A DNA stretch of 64,000 bases from Shewanella sp. ANA-3 (GCF_000203935.1 NC_008577.1:3224001-3288000), one strand, 5' to 3'. Counted from the stretch's first letter, positions 17,383-27,957 are shown. Notes: generated by a model not told the origin, from the sequence alone. Translations and numbers: made by a program.

Positions 17383-18510
17383 CTAGAGTGATGCCTTAAG
17401 GCGCTTCATCCCCTCTTCTATCGACACTAAGGCGTGATAGCCAAAGTCCCGTTTTGCCGCGCTGATATCGAAATAATGGCTACAGGAAAGCTGTTTAGCG
17501 ACAAAGCGCGTCATTATCGGCTCTTCTTGTTTATTCAGCAGTCGATACGCCGTTTCTAACACAGCGCCCGCCACATAGGCTAGGGTCTGTGGCACTCGCG
17601 CGGTCACAGGCGGGAGGCCATCACAGGCTAGGATGAGGTTCAGCATCTTGGCCATAGTCACAGGCTCATCGTTACTGACAAAATAGGCTTTGCCTTGGCA
17701 CTTAGGCGAGACTTGGCAAAGCTCCACGGCCGCCAAAATATGGGCATAGGCGGCGTTATCGATATAAATGGTATCGACCAGTTTATCCTCGCGCCCCACC
17801 AGCTTGAGCTTACCTAAACGACCGCGGGCGAGCACCCGAGGCACCAGATGCGGATCATTAGGCCCCCAAATCAAATGCGGCCGCAAGGCAACTGTCTTTA
17901 ACGCATACGCCGACGCGGTTATCGATGCTTGATTGGCATCGAGCATCATCTTCTCGGCAATCGCCTTGGAGTGAGCATAATAATTTAAAAAGCGGCTGGC
18001 GTAGGGCGTCGACTCATCGATACCCGATTCATCCTCACCCGCAAAGGTCACGCTAGGAGTGCTGGTATAAACTAGTTTACTGATTTTAAACGCTTTACAA
18101 GCGGCAATCACATTAGCGGCGCCCTTCACATTGGGGCAAAAATAACTGTCTCTGTCGCCCCAGACACCCGCTTTTGAGGCCACATGAAACACGATATCGC
18201 AACCCTGCATCGCCTGTTTGACTTGCTCAGGATAGGCTAAATCCCCCTGCACCATAGTCACACCAAGGGCTTCAAGCTCAGGGTAATGGCCACGGGCAAA
18301 CCCAGTAACCTTAATCCCAGCCGCGACCAAACGTAGGCAAATGGCCTTACCCAAAAATCCACCCGCGCCAGTCACAAAGGCATGGCTGACCTTAGCCGCC
18401 AAGGCATAAAGCGCGGCTTGTTCACGCGGATCAAAGCCTGCTTGAGCGAGGTTATCAGGGCGGCCAGTTGGCGTAGTATCGGCTTGAAGAACAACAGGAT
18501 TGTCAGTCAT
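17383..18510 (-). CDS. oleD: OleD, 2-alkyl-3-oxoalkanoate reductase
   Basis: A 375-residue extended short-chain dehydrogenase. It has the NAD(P)-binding loop GAGGFLGKAICLRL, the catalytic YxxxK in YAHSKAIAEKMM and a C-terminal substrate domain like the 3-beta-HSD group. OleD reduces the beta-keto acid made by OleA to a beta-hydroxy acid. The ATG at 18510 has GGAA 8 bp upstream; the longer frame to 18603 is not needed. It is the last gene of oleA-oleB-oleC-oleD, 142 bp after oleC. In Shewanella oneidensis the pathway yields a C31 polyolefin. Confidence 0.92.
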   Translation of the reverse strand: MTDNPVVLQADTTPTGRPDNLAQAGFDPREQAALYALAAKVSHAFVTGAGGFLGKAICLRLVAAGIKVTGFARGHYPELEALGVTMVQGDLAYPEQVKQAMQGCDIVFHVASKAGVWGDRDSYFCPNVKGAANVIAACKAFKISKLVYTSTPSVTFAGEDESGIDESTPYASRFLNYYAHSKAIAEKMMLDANQASITASAYALKTVALRPHLIWGPNDPHLVPRVLARGRLGKLKLVGREDKLVDTIYIDNAAYAHILAAVELCQVSPKCQGKAYFVSNDEPVTMAKMLNLILACDGLPPVTARVPQTLAYVAGAVLETAYRLLNKQEEPIMTRFVAKQLSCSHYFDISAAKRDFGYHALVSIEEGMKRLKASL

Positions 18511-18652
18511 ATCGCATTCCGTGACAGTGAGTGTCATCTTAGTATTCAATTCAGTGATTAAGTGCAACAAGGCACCTCTCGCGGCAAAACATACCACGAA
18601 CAAACAGTCGAAAGTTCGACCCTATTTAAGTTAAAAATTAGCTAAATTGAAA

Positions 18653-20479
18653 TCAGCCTTTGGTTTGCGATTGCGCCCAAACGGCTAATTTTTCTCTAAA
18701 TATTTTGGCATTGTGGCGCACATCCACGGGGAAATCGGGATGAATGAGAAAACGCCGAATCCCCTGAGTTTGGCTATACTGCTCGGCAATCGCCATCAAC
18801 TCTTGATAGAGCTGCGCGCTCTTATTGCACACCAAGGATTGGTCAAGCTCGATGCAGATGAGTGGTTCAATCTCACACACGCCACCTTGCCCCTTCACTT
18901 TGATCCCCACTAACGCCGAGCGCTTCACATTCGGATGGGTATTAAAAATACGCTCACTCGGAATGGAATAGTAACGTTTAATACACTGCCCGCCTTGGGT
19001 GGCATCCACTCTATGGGCTTTGCGGCCACACATCCACAATCGGCCGCTGTCGTCCAGGTAGCCAAGGTCACCCATTCTATGCCTAAAGGTTTGCCGCTCG
19101 CGGTCCCAAATTTTGGCCGCCGTCGTTGCCTTTTCGCGGCGATAATAGGACTGGCTCACCATAGGGCCTGTTACCACTATCTCGCCAATTTCCCCCGCGT
19201 TAAGACGCAAGCCATTATCCCACTCAGGGATATCAGCTTCAGTGATGCCGATAATCTCGATACTGACACCATCGATGGCGCGGCCGACACAAATTCCACC
19301 GCCATTGTCCGTGGTTTGAGTCGTGGTCAATAGTTCGTCGCTGGCGATCATGCTGATGGGTAAGGATTCAGTGGCGCCGTAGGAGTTGAGTACAGGCACG
19401 CCGACACCGAGCATTTTGCTAAAACGGGCAATCGAGGCAATGGTCGCGGGCGCCCCTGCGGAAATCACGCGTTTCACACTGCTGAGTTTGTGCTGCTTTT
19501 TCGATTCGGTTTGCTCACCGGCGCGACCTAAACGTTCAAGCAAGGCTGGATTAACAAAGATATTGCTGCATTGGTACTTCTCAATGGCGGCAAATAAAAA
19601 TTCAGGATTGGCCGTAATAGGTTTGCTGGCATCCATCTCAGGTACAATCGATGCCATACCGAGCGCAGGACCAAAGAGGGAGAATAGCGGGAATGTCGCC
19701 AAATCACGCTCACCATGTGCAATGCCATAATCTTGCTTTAGCGCCTGAATTTGCGCCTCAAACATGCCGTGACTATAGACAACGCCTTTCGGCGTCCCCG
19801 TGCTGCCGCTGGTAAACAGAATCGCCGCCATCTCGTCATGCCTAAGCAGTGCCATTGGGTACTCGCCCTGTTCCGGCAAGTTTGCCGCAGATGCCTTCGT
19901 TGTAAACGACTTAGCAGTTGATAAGAGTATCGTCGCTAAACTTGGCGCGCCCGTGAGTACGCGCGATAAAGTGCCTGCCAGTCCGCTTGGATTGCCATCC
20001 ACATTGATAAGGTGCTTCACGCTGCCCTTGCCCCAGCCTAATAAGCGTCTGGCGATATGGGCTTTAGGGATCCCGATAAAGGCATCGGGCGCAGCTTCAA
20101 TAAAACATTGCTTAAGGTTTTTAATCCCCATGCCCGGGTCAACCAGTACGGGAATAATTCCCGCCTTGAACAAGGCGAAAGTTAACGCAAAAAAATCCAG
20201 ACTCGGGGTGACCATCAGCACCGCCTTCATCCCCCGCGTCAGCCCATGGGCATTGAGCGCGAAGGCGATGGCATCGCTTTGTTTATCGAGGCTAATAAAG
20301 TCGAGTTCTTGGTAAGTCAGATTGGCAAGGGATTTACCCTTGCCCTGTTGCACCGCAACCGCAAGATGATGGGGAATGTGATGGGCGGCCTGCTTTAAAT
20401 GCCGACAAATATTGGCATCGCTTGCTTGCTCGACGCTAGATGTCCCATGGCCGAGCTGCGCATCCTCCACCCTAGCCAT
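18653..20479 (-). CDS. oleC: OleC, beta-lactone synthetase (AMP-binding)
   Basis: A 608-residue adenylate-forming enzyme. The AMP-binding signature [17 protein letters not shown] is at about residue 220, the A5-type motif is [10 protein letters not shown], and the A7/A8 region [18 protein letters not shown] precedes the small C-terminal domain. OleC converts the beta-hydroxy acid to a beta-lactone using ATP. Its ATG overlaps the oleB stop by one base (TAATG), so translation is coupled. It carries a short unusual N-terminus ([18 protein letters not shown]) rich in polar residues. Confidence 0.92.
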   Translation of the reverse strand: MARVEDAQLGHGTSSVEQASDANICRHLKQAAHHIPHHLAVAVQQGKGKSLANLTYQELDFISLDKQSDAIAFALNAHGLTRGMKAVLMVTPSLDFFALTFALFKAGIIPVLVDPGMGIKNLKQCFIEAAPDAFIGIPKAHIARRLLGWGKGSVKHLINVDGNPSGLAGTLSRVLTGAPSLATILLSTAKSFTTKASAANLPEQGEYPMALLRHDEMAAILFTSGSTGTPKGVVYSHGMFEAQIQALKQDYGIAHGERDLATFPLFSLFGPALGMASIVPEMDASKPITANPEFLFAAIEKYQCSNIFVNPALLERLGRAGEQTESKKQHKLSSVKRVISAGAPATIASIARFSKMLGVGVPVLNSYGATESLPISMIASDELLTTTQTTDNGGGICVGRAIDGVSIEIIGITEADIPEWDNGLRLNAGEIGEIVVTGPMVSQSYYRREKATTAAKIWDRERQTFRHRMGDLGYLDDSGRLWMCGRKAHRVDATQGGQCIKRYYSIPSERIFNTHPNVKRSALVGIKVKGQGGVCEIEPLICIELDQSLVCNKSAQLYQELMAIAEQYSQTQGIRRFLIHPDFPVDVRHNAKIFREKLAVWAQSQTKG

Positions 20480-21441
20480 TAATGTGCGGCCTGTGGCGCT
20501 TGAGTCTCTGCCTCAGGCTCTGCGACCTGTTCCGTTTCAACGGGCTGTACTTCTGGCTCAGGCGTTTGCGCCTCAGCCATAAAGTGTTTGATATGGGTAA
20601 TCACCTCATCGCTCGCATCTTCGAGGATATAGTGACCACAATCGGCAAATTCATGCACTTGTGCATGGGGCATATGTTCGCGCCATTTGGCTAAAAAGTG
20701 TTTATCGAACACAAAGTCCTGTAAACCCCAGCAAATCAGTGTCGGCACCTTGGCAAACTTTGGCAGACTGGCGGCGATATCCGACACCAGTTGATAGTTT
20801 CTGTCACCCGGTTTTAGCGGAATATCCTGCACAAAACGCAGGGTCGAAATCCGATTTGCCCATGAGTTAAACGGCGCGACGTAGGCCTCACGGATGTACT
20901 TGGACATCGGCTGACGCTTTACCCCAACGTAGGAGGCAATCGATGAAAAGGCATTAAAACCACGCACTAATACTGTGCCGAGTAGCGTATTGCGGCAGAT
21001 CCACAGCGCCAGCGGTAAAGGCTTAGTCTCGGGTAAATGGAAGGCGCCAGTATTTAAAATCACCAGACGTTTAATGCGCTCAGGGTAACGCGCCGCATAG
21101 CCCATGCCTATCATGCCGCCCCAGTCGTGGACGACTAAGGTAATGTTTTCTTTTACCTTTAGACTGTCGAGCAGCGCCTCTAAATCATCAATGCGATTCT
21201 TAAGGGTGTAATCGTAACCGCTGTCATCCGGCTTATCCGACAAGCCACAACCAATATGATCGGGCACGATACACTGGTGAGTATCCTTAAGGGCACTCAC
21301 GAGATTACGGTAATAAAAACTCCAACTTGGATTACCGTGCACCATGACGACAGGCTCACCTTGGCCTTCATTGATGTAATGCAGCTTGTTGCCATTACGG
21401 CTAAGAAAATGACGTTTAAACGGCAACAGAGTGTCTAACAT
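20479..21441 (-). CDS. oleB: OleB, beta-lactone decarboxylase (alpha/beta hydrolase)
   Basis: A 320-residue haloalkane-dehalogenase-like hydrolase. The oxyanion loop [15 protein letters not shown], the nucleophile aspartate in VVHDWGG and the catalytic histidine in DCGHYILED are visible. OleB decarboxylates the beta-lactone to the cis-olefin. The last 30 residues ([21 protein letters not shown]) are an acidic Pro/Glu-rich tail beyond the family core, possibly for contact with the OleBCD assembly; that is inference. AGGAAG precedes the ATG. Confidence 0.92.
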   Translation of the reverse strand: MLDTLLPFKRHFLSRNGNKLHYINEGQGEPVVMVHGNPSWSFYYRNLVSALKDTHQCIVPDHIGCGLSDKPDDSGYDYTLKNRIDDLEALLDSLKVKENITLVVHDWGGMIGMGYAARYPERIKRLVILNTGAFHLPETKPLPLALWICRNTLLGTVLVRGFNAFSSIASYVGVKRQPMSKYIREAYVAPFNSWANRISTLRFVQDIPLKPGDRNYQLVSDIAASLPKFAKVPTLICWGLQDFVFDKHFLAKWREHMPHAQVHEFADCGHYILEDASDEVITHIKHFMAEAQTPEPEVQPVETEQVAEPEAETQAPQAAH

Positions 21442-21611
21442 GACGCTTCCTATCTTTTGTTCTAATTGTTTTTGTATTGGCAGCCTGTGCAGGTAAATTC
21501 GCCTTTACCTCTGCTCATCGCTAATGCCCATCGCTAAACCAATAAGCATAAAAATGCCCTAGCAAACCTTGCTCTCAAGCGTCGGCTAAGGCAGATAACA
21601 ATCTTGGAAAA

Positions 21612-22661
21612 CTACCACTTAATACCCAGCATCATGCAGTTCAAACCACTGCCGATACCTAAAAAGCTCACCTGATCCCCAGGGCGTAAAAAGCCTTGAT
21701 CATGTGCCATGGCCGCAGTGACGGGTAAAGAGACTGTGCCCATATTGCCAAGCAGTTGATATGTTGGGAATTCTTTTTCAGGCGGAATGTTTAACGCACT
21801 CAAGACCTGTTTGCGGTTTGAAGCGCCGACCTGATGGCAGATCACTTTGTCGACCTGCTCGACCAACCAATTTCGCTGAGCGAGGAAATGCTCCCACGTA
21901 TGCTTCGCCAGCTCGACCCCTTCTTTGAGTAAGGTCACCGCATCGGTACGCATAAACTCACGGTAAATATTGTGCCCTACTTCCTGTAAGCCCCACTGAC
22001 ACAGTTGGTGATGCTGCGGCGCAGATAAATGGGAGGCGCCAAGCAGCTGATGCTTACGCACATTCGTCAGCGGTAAACTGCCATCGGTCAGGATCACCGC
22101 CACCGCGCCAGAGCCGCCGGTTAAGGTCGCCAGCGACTGAGCAAAATTCTGCATGGTCGGGTCGGCCAGCATATTATCAATGGTCACATCGACAATATCC
22201 CGCGCCGATTCGCAGGACACCACCATGCCCGCCTTAATTTGGCCAAGCTCGATACGGTTGGCAATGTCTAAAATGCCCGATAACACCCCAAGACAGGCAT
22301 TGCTGATATCGTAAATCGCCGTGTCCTTCGACACACCTAAGGCCGCCGCAATCCGACAGGCAGTGGCGGGTTCGTGCTGATCACGGCAAACGCCGGTGTA
22401 CACCACTGCGCCCAGTTCGGCGACTTCTATTCCCGTTTCTGCTATCGCCTTGTGCGCCGCTTTAATCGCTCCATCGGATAATTGATGCCCTTTAGGCCAC
22501 CAACGGCGTTCGGTAATGCCCGTTAACGCCGCAAGTTGCCCCATAGGAATGCGAAATTTTTGATATAGAGGCGCGAGGCGAGATTCTAGCTCACTACTGG
22601 AAACCACCACAGGTGCCAGTTCATAGGCAAGGCTATTAATAAATACGCGGGAATATTTCAT
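21612..22661 (-). CDS. oleA: OleA, head-to-head acyl-CoA condensing thiolase
   Basis: A 349-residue FabH/thiolase-superfamily enzyme. The catalytic cysteine is Cys123 in DISNACLGVLSG, the histidine is in ICHQVGASNRK and the asparagine in LLGNMGTVSLP. A glutamate in the VCRDQHEPATACR region corresponds to the OleA-specific channel residue. OleA condenses two fatty acyl-CoAs to a beta-keto acid. It is the first gene of the cluster; 170 bp separate it from oleB. No good SD is visible before the ATG, so expression may be low or the start imprecise. Confidence 0.92.
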   Translation of the reverse strand: MKYSRVFINSLAYELAPVVVSSSELESRLAPLYQKFRIPMGQLAALTGITERRWWPKGHQLSDGAIKAAHKAIAETGIEVAELGAVVYTGVCRDQHEPATACRIAAALGVSKDTAIYDISNACLGVLSGILDIANRIELGQIKAGMVVSCESARDIVDVTIDNMLADPTMQNFAQSLATLTGGSGAVAVILTDGSLPLTNVRKHQLLGASHLSAPQHHQLCQWGLQEVGHNIYREFMRTDAVTLLKEGVELAKHTWEHFLAQRNWLVEQVDKVICHQVGASNRKQVLSALNIPPEKEFPTYQLLGNMGTVSLPVTAAMAHDQGFLRPGDQVSFLGIGSGLNCMMLGIKW

Positions 22662-22915
22662 GAAACTGTTTTATTCGCTCACTAAGATCACTGATCTTTT
22701 AGGTCAGTTTTTAGTTGTTATTTGTCATTAAGGCGACATTTGAACAAGAAAAGCCCGATGATTCAATAAAAAACCATCTTTCGTCTTAGACTTGTCTCAC
22801 AGAGCTTATAAGCCCTTGTGCAGATCATGCCGCCTATCCGTTAATTCAAAATGAACTAATAAAGAAATACTTCATAAAAAACAGGCAAGTATGGCCTCAT
22901 CATTCAAATTATTTT

Positions 22916-24286
22916 TCAATCGCTCGATTTTTGCGCCAAAATCAGCGCATTTCGAGGCGTCACGCTGGTTGCACAAAATTCCCTCAGGGTTACCCGATAG
23001 CCACTTTCCTGCAAAAAACAGCAGCGATCGAGAATTAACCACAGCTCCAGCGCTCGGCGGAATAAATGCGCGGCCAAATCGATGCGCCGGGTTAACCTTT
23101 GTCGCTGTTTGCCTATCTCAAGCCAAGCGTCAAAATCACAATCTGCGGCTAAGGTAACCGCCTTTTGCGTCGCCGCCCAGTGGCAAAATTCGGCAAACTC
23201 GCCGCTCAGCTGGCTTTGCTTTATTGCGGGCAAGGGTAGATAAGCATCTATACCACGGCAACTTCGTTGCAGCGCATCAAACCCCAGCCGCCAGGCAATT
23301 TCCTGATGTCGCAGCGCCTGTTGTTTGGGATTGGCAATCACGCTCTGTTGTAAAGGCAATTGCAAATCATGGCGACTTAAACGCAGGACGCTGTGTTTAG
23401 CGAGTGTCGATAGGCCTTGATATTGATTAGCTTGAATTAAATGGTAGCAGCAAGGTGAAATCGCCAGTGCCTGTGTGCCCGCCGCTGCGGCCAATTGCAG
23501 TAAACGCACATGCAAATCGCCACAGGCATGCAGCGCCACCGCCTGTTGCTGAGCGCAAAAAGGATTGGTTTGATGAGCGGAATTGTCGCAAGCATTATCT
23601 TCTATAGCGAAAGCATCGGCGCAAATAAAGCGCTGTGATAAATGCCATTTATCGGCAAAAGCTTGGCCCTCTTCACAGAGCATAGCCTGCCACTCTAGGC
23701 TTAACACATCCACACCACGTGCTTTGGCAATCAAACGGCCCAAGTGCCCTTTACCCGCACACCACTCGAGCACGGGCAATCCCGCATCGGGCAAATGCTG
23801 CACAAAGGCAGTGATCTGCTCCCACTTACGGCCTTTTATATGAGCGCTAAAGTGAGCCAGCTCGGTAAGTTCAATACGAGGTGAAGTAGCTGTTTCAATA
23901 TCGTCAGAGCTGATGTCAGAGCCTATATCTGAATCAATATCTGAGCCCTGCGAAAGTTCGGCATAGGAGGATAGGAGTAAAGACAGATCCCAGTCTAAGC
24001 CTAACGCGGCAAGATCCTGCGTGAGTGCGGGAGATAAGGCATCGACTAACGCCGATTGCTCGGCATCCAAAGTATCGAGCATCGCATCATCAAGCGACCA
24101 AAGGGTGGTTGCCAGCCTTGGGAATTGTGCCTCCCAAGGCAATGCTTTTGCCTCGAAGGCACGCACTTGCCACAGGGCGCGGCTCTGCTCAAGCAGCTTA
24201 TCCAATTGGATAAAGTGCGCCTTGAGCGTGTTTTGACTGTCACTATTACAGTTGCCGAGCGTATGATTATCGCGCTTAATTGCCAT
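22916..24286 (-). CDS. SAM-dependent methyltransferase (Methyltransf_32-like)
   Basis: A 456-residue protein. The SAM-binding motif LPVLEWCAGKGHLGRLIA lies near residue 165, followed by the acidic strand end VLSLEWQ, then VALHACGDLHVRLL and AISPCCYHL, the motif IV region typical of the Methyltransf_32 (GSTCD/RRNAD1-like) group. Between residues 110 and 128 there is a low-complexity SD-rich run (GSDIDSDIGSDISSD) that probably forms a flexible linker. Substrate unknown; rRNA or tRNA modification is plausible for the group but not shown. Confidence 0.75.
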   Translation of the reverse strand: MAIKRDNHTLGNCNSDSQNTLKAHFIQLDKLLEQSRALWQVRAFEAKALPWEAQFPRLATTLWSLDDAMLDTLDAEQSALVDALSPALTQDLAALGLDWDLSLLLSSYAELSQGSDIDSDIGSDISSDDIETATSPRIELTELAHFSAHIKGRKWEQITAFVQHLPDAGLPVLEWCAGKGHLGRLIAKARGVDVLSLEWQAMLCEEGQAFADKWHLSQRFICADAFAIEDNACDNSAHQTNPFCAQQQAVALHACGDLHVRLLQLAAAAGTQALAISPCCYHLIQANQYQGLSTLAKHSVLRLSRHDLQLPLQQSVIANPKQQALRHQEIAWRLGFDALQRSCRGIDAYLPLPAIKQSQLSGEFAEFCHWAATQKAVTLAADCDFDAWLEIGKQRQRLTRRIDLAAHLFRRALELWLILDRCCFLQESGYRVTLREFCATSVTPRNALILAQKSSD

Positions 24287-24617
24287 ACTAAATTTGCTTT
24301 ACTTTGAAGTGTTCCACTTGACTCTCTTATTGGCCTTAGCCGTCAAGTCTTCACAACAACACTGTTTTTAAAACCAGTTTGAAAACTATTTTGAAAACTG
24401 TGCCGTCAGTTAGAAAACTATGCCGTCATTAAGCCTTTACGAATATTAAGGTGCATTTTACTTAATATCACTGCCCAAATGGCGGCTAAAGCTGCTAGTA
24501 TCGCCACAATTTTTGTCAGCCTGCTTTACTCACTTGTAAGCATGGGATACGCCTTAACGCTGTGACTTCACCCATTGAACCCGATAACGAAAACGAAAAC
24601 GAGTTAAGAGGAAAACT
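24287..24617. other. Divergent intergenic region, 331 bp
   Basis: It separates the leftward methyltransferase and the rightward DUF1289 gene and must hold both promoters. A near-tandem repeat occurs at 24369-24432 (aaccagttTGAAAACTATttTGAAAACTgTGCCGTCAgt... then AAAACTATGCCGTCAT), but no operator is recognisable. Confidence 0.5.
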
Positions 24618-24851
24618 ATGCTCTCCCCCTGCGTCGCCCGCTGCGGCTTAAATGATGAAGATTATTGCATGGGCTGTTTTCGCCATATCGATGAGATTGT
24701 CGCTTGGCGCGATGCCAGCGATGCAGAACACGCCGCGATTATCGCGCAACTTCCCGCCCGCAAAGCCCATTTCGAAGGCGACGAAAATCAACAGGTGCTA
24801 AGCCGCGCTAAATGGCTGGAAGCCGAGGCTCGACTTGCGAAAAAAGCCTGA
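24618..24851 (+). CDS. DUF1289-family small cysteine-rich protein
   Basis: A 77-residue protein with the DUF1289 pattern SPCVARCGLNDEDYCMGCFRHIDEIVAWRDAS, in which four cysteines are spaced as a metal or Fe-S site. GAGG lies 9 bp before the ATG. It is monocistronic, with a terminator overlapping its stop codon. The role is unknown; many homologues sit beside metabolic genes without a clear theme. Confidence 0.85.
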   Translation: MLSPCVARCGLNDEDYCMGCFRHIDEIVAWRDASDAEHAAIIAQLPARKAHFEGDENQQVLSRAKWLEAEARLAKKA

Positions 24852-24868
24852 AAGTTCAGGCTTTTTAC
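24841..24868 (+). terminator. Bidirectional terminator between DUF1289 and yajD
   Basis: Arms 24841-24852 and 24855-24866 (core AGCCTGAA/TTCAGGCT) with A and T runs on both sides; the hairpin overlaps the DUF1289 stop and precedes the convergent yajD stop. Confidence 0.88.
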
Positions 24869-24876
24869 TTTTATCA

Positions 24877-25239
24877 CTACTTTTTCATCATCGCCTTTAA
24901 ATCGGCAAAGGGATTATAGGTCGCGGCCGCTTGCTTGGTTTCGGTGGTGCTGCCGTAGCGGATCAGTTCTTCGAAGCGTGAATGCTCATTATCGTGGCAG
25001 TAGAGGCACAATAATTCCCAATTCGAGCCGTCGGATGGGTTGTTATCGTGGTTGTGATCTCTATGGTGAACCGTCAACTCGCTTAAGTTTTTTGAGGTAA
25101 ATTCGCGGGTACAGCGGCCACAGATCCAAGGATACAATTTGAGCGCCTGCTCGCGGTAACCGCCCTCACGCTTTGCACGGTATTCCCGCTCTTGGGCTAA
25201 GACTTGATCTAACTTACTCTGGCCTGGATTTGCTGACAT
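24877..25239 (-). CDS. yajD: YajD-family HNH nuclease
   Basis: A 120-residue HNH endonuclease-fold protein. CxxC (ICGRCTREF), the HHRDHNHDNNPSDGSNWELLCLYCHDNEH core with its catalytic histidines and the second CxxC-like pair are all present. I chose the ATG at 25239 (SANPGQSKLDQ), with AGGTG upstream, over an upstream start at 25278. YajD proteins are widespread housekeeping HNH proteins with unclear substrate. Confidence 0.87.
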   Translation of the reverse strand: MSANPGQSKLDQVLAQEREYRAKREGGYREQALKLYPWICGRCTREFTSKNLSELTVHHRDHNHDNNPSDGSNWELLCLYCHDNEHSRFEELIRYGSTTETKQAAATYNPFADLKAMMKK

Positions 25240-25264
25240 GCTCACACCTAACTGATGACCCCTA

Positions 25265-25304
25265 AAAAAGTGCCCCAAGGATAATCCGAGTTATTCCTTG
25301 GGGC
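25265..25304 (-). terminator. Terminator of the BCCT transporter gene
   Basis: Core arms GCCCCAAGGA (25272-25281) and TCCTTGGGGC (25295-25304) followed on the minus strand by ACTTTTTTAG. It overlaps the 5' end region of yajD and lies 24 bp after the transporter stop. Confidence 0.88.
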
Positions 25305-25327
25305 AATATTTCTGACACGCAAAGCGT

Positions 25328-27304
25328 TTAGGCGACATGTCCTTGGTCGGCATTGGACAAGTGCAAATAATGCAGGTATTTCTCGTATTGAGTGACCACA
25401 TCCGCCAATAACTGCTCTTCGGTATAGCCCATCACGTCATAGTGCTGGCCGCCCTGCTCTAAGTACACTTCGGCGCGATAATACCAATTGTTGCCTTGCT
25501 CTAACTCTTCGCCGACGGGATTAACGATTTCAAAGCAGCGCATCCGCACACCGTATACGAAGGGTTGATAGGCTTCGTTACTGATCACCAATCGCACTTT
25601 GCCGTCGAGATACTCAAGATCCGCCGTCAGGCCCTTGCTCATAAATTGCTGACACACCTTAGATAACGCCGGTGTCGCGACATTATTGAGGAAGATACGC
25701 GCCTCATCTTCGGTGGGATGCGACACTAAGACTTCGATACGCTCCTCCCAACTGATATTGGTCTTAGCATATTGCACACTGGTGGTATGGAGCTGCACGC
25801 TGTTGATTTTCAGCCAATCATCCTTCAGCGCCTTATACAGCCCTAAACACATCAGCAGCATCACACATAAAAATGGCATCGCACTGGCAATAGCGGCGGT
25901 TTGGAGCGCCTGTAACCCCCCCGCAAGCAGCAATACCGAGGCCACCACGCCCTGCAGCAATGCCCAAAACACCCGTTGCCAGACAGGCGCATTGTTATCG
26001 CCCCCCGAGGTCAGGTTGTCGATTACTAAGGATCCCGAGTCTGATGAGGTCACAAAAAAGGTCACCACTAAACAAATCCCAATGCCCGATAACAGATGCG
26101 GGAACGGCATATGTTCAAAAAACACAAACAGAGCCACGGGCACATTGGTATTCACCGCTTCGCTCAGGTAGGTCGCGCCTTGATTCATAATGGCGTCGAT
26201 GGCCGAGTTACCAAATACCGTCATCCATAAAAAGGTCAGCGCCGAAGGCACAAATAAAATGCCGACTAAGAACTCACGTATGGTACGGCCGCGACTCACC
26301 CGCGCAATAAAGGTGCCGACAAAAGGTGACCAAGAGATCCACCAGCCCCAGTAGAGTAGCGTCCAACCGCCAAGCCAATCTTCCTTATGCTGATAGGCGT
26401 ACAGATTAAAGGTTTTATTAACGATATCACTGAGATAACTGCCGGTATTTTGCACAAAGGCCTGCAGCAACATCACCGTTGGGCCAAGGATTAGCACAAT
26501 CAGCAACAGGATAAGGGCCAAGCCTAAGTTAAGCTCACTTAAGCGCTTCACTCCTTTATCGAGCCCCGAAAATACCGACAGAGTGGCGAGTAAGGTAATG
26601 CCAATAATCAGCGACACTTGCACAGTGGTGTTATTCGGCAGTTGCTCGAATAAATAGCTTAGGCCCGAGTTAACCTGCAATACTCCAAACCCTAGGGAAG
26701 TCGCGACCCCAAACATTGTCCCCAATACCGCAAAGGTATCGACGCAGTGGCCAATCGGACCATGAATACGCTCACCGATTAAGGGATAGAGTGCGCTGCG
26801 GGGTAACAGTGGCAGCTTATGCCGATAGGCAAAATAGGCCAAACTCAGGGCAACCACCCCGTAAATCGCCCATGCATGTATGCCCCAATGGAAGAACGTA
26901 ATCTTCATCGCTTCTTTGGCGGCGGCCAAACTCTCAGGCGTTGCATCGGGCGGCGCTAAGTAATGCATCACAGGTTCGGCAACGCCGAAGAACATCAATC
27001 CAATCCCCATCCCCGCCGAAAACAGCATGGCAATCCAGCTCTTATAGCTATAATCGGGCACAGCATGGTCGGGGCCAAGCTTAATATCGCCAAAGCGACT
27101 GACCATGACAAAGATGATAAAAATCAGAAAAATCGCCACGCCAAGGATATATAACCAGCCTGCTTTCGCTTCTAGCCAAGACTGCATGGATTTGAAAAAG
27201 TGATTGGCCTCGGTAGGCCAAATGGCGCAGATCATCACCATTAAGGTGATAAAAAAGACCGACGAATAAAAAACCGGTGGATTAATACTCGACTTGATAG
27301 ACAT
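25328..27304 (-). CDS. betT: BCCT-family choline/betaine transporter, BetT-like
   Basis: A 658-residue sodium- or proton-coupled transporter with twelve predicted membrane helices. The BCCT core includes MLFSAGMGIGLMFFGVAEPVMHY, the WGIHAWAIYG helix and the substrate-box tryptophans in LLYWGWWISWSPFVGTFIARVSRGRTIREF. A C-terminal cytoplasmic domain of about 130 residues (from ISWEERIEVLVSHP, ending near YLHYLHLSNADQGHVA) matches BetT regulatory tails that sense osmolarity. The ATG at 27304 has AGGGAG upstream; the longer frame is not needed. No betAB genes are nearby, so the substrate may be betaine or carnitine instead. Confidence 0.85.
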   Translation of the reverse strand: MSIKSSINPPVFYSSVFFITLMVMICAIWPTEANHFFKSMQSWLEAKAGWLYILGVAIFLIFIIFVMVSRFGDIKLGPDHAVPDYSYKSWIAMLFSAGMGIGLMFFGVAEPVMHYLAPPDATPESLAAAKEAMKITFFHWGIHAWAIYGVVALSLAYFAYRHKLPLLPRSALYPLIGERIHGPIGHCVDTFAVLGTMFGVATSLGFGVLQVNSGLSYLFEQLPNNTTVQVSLIIGITLLATLSVFSGLDKGVKRLSELNLGLALILLLIVLILGPTVMLLQAFVQNTGSYLSDIVNKTFNLYAYQHKEDWLGGWTLLYWGWWISWSPFVGTFIARVSRGRTIREFLVGILFVPSALTFLWMTVFGNSAIDAIMNQGATYLSEAVNTNVPVALFVFFEHMPFPHLLSGIGICLVVTFFVTSSDSGSLVIDNLTSGGDNNAPVWQRVFWALLQGVVASVLLLAGGLQALQTAAIASAMPFLCVMLLMCLGLYKALKDDWLKINSVQLHTTSVQYAKTNISWEERIEVLVSHPTEDEARIFLNNVATPALSKVCQQFMSKGLTADLEYLDGKVRLVISNEAYQPFVYGVRMRCFEIVNPVGEELEQGNNWYYRAEVYLEQGGQHYDVMGYTEEQLLADVVTQYEKYLHYLHLSNADQGHVA

Positions 27305-27957
27305 AAAACTCCCTTGTTCTAGCCAGTTCCCTATTAAAATCCCTTCGATTTTGAAGAGATAGCTCAATAATAGATAACTCTAGCCTCAGCAGTATGTGAT
27401 CAGGATGAAATATGCACAAATAATCCATGACAAGGGCTCGCGGTCGGCAATTCCTTGTGATGTCATACTCATGTTGAAAACGCTTCCCCACTTTCCCGTT
27501 TGCTCGACGCTTTTGCTGAATAGCAAAGGCGGTAAACAGTTGGCTCGATAAACAGCTAAACCGCTGCAGTGCAATGCGCTTTAAGAACCTATCGGACTCT
27601 CAAAGACAGCGAGCATCGACACCATGCGAGCGAATCGCAGGGTTCAACCTCAATGGCGACATAATGCATATAAGCGGTTCGATATTCATGATATCGAGGA
27701 TGAGGAATGCAAAGCGCGATTAACTGCTAACGGTTAACCAGTAGCAAATAACGACTCGGCCTTGCTTAAGCTCTACTGGATTGTCTTCAAACAGGGACCA
27801 CATGCTGTCGAAAACTGACTCAATAGAGACACAGATAATGCTAAACAGCAGTCGCTGGATCAGCATAAAAAATGGCGACCTATTAAGCCGCCATCGGATT
27901 GTATCACAAAAACGTCTCTATTTGACGCAAAAAACTGACGCAAAAATCAAAACTCAC
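27305..27957. other. Intergenic region, 653 bp
   Basis: Between the BCCT gene and the DUF502 gene, both leftward. Besides the terminator at 27866-27894 I see no supported gene. Short open frames here lack ribosome-binding sites and family resemblance. A small RNA cannot be excluded. Confidence 0.5.
27866..27894 (-). terminator. Terminator of the DUF502 gene
   Basis: Arms ATGGCG (27872-27877) and CGCCAT (27889-27894) followed on the minus strand by a T6 run. It lies 64 bp after the stop. Confidence 0.75.
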
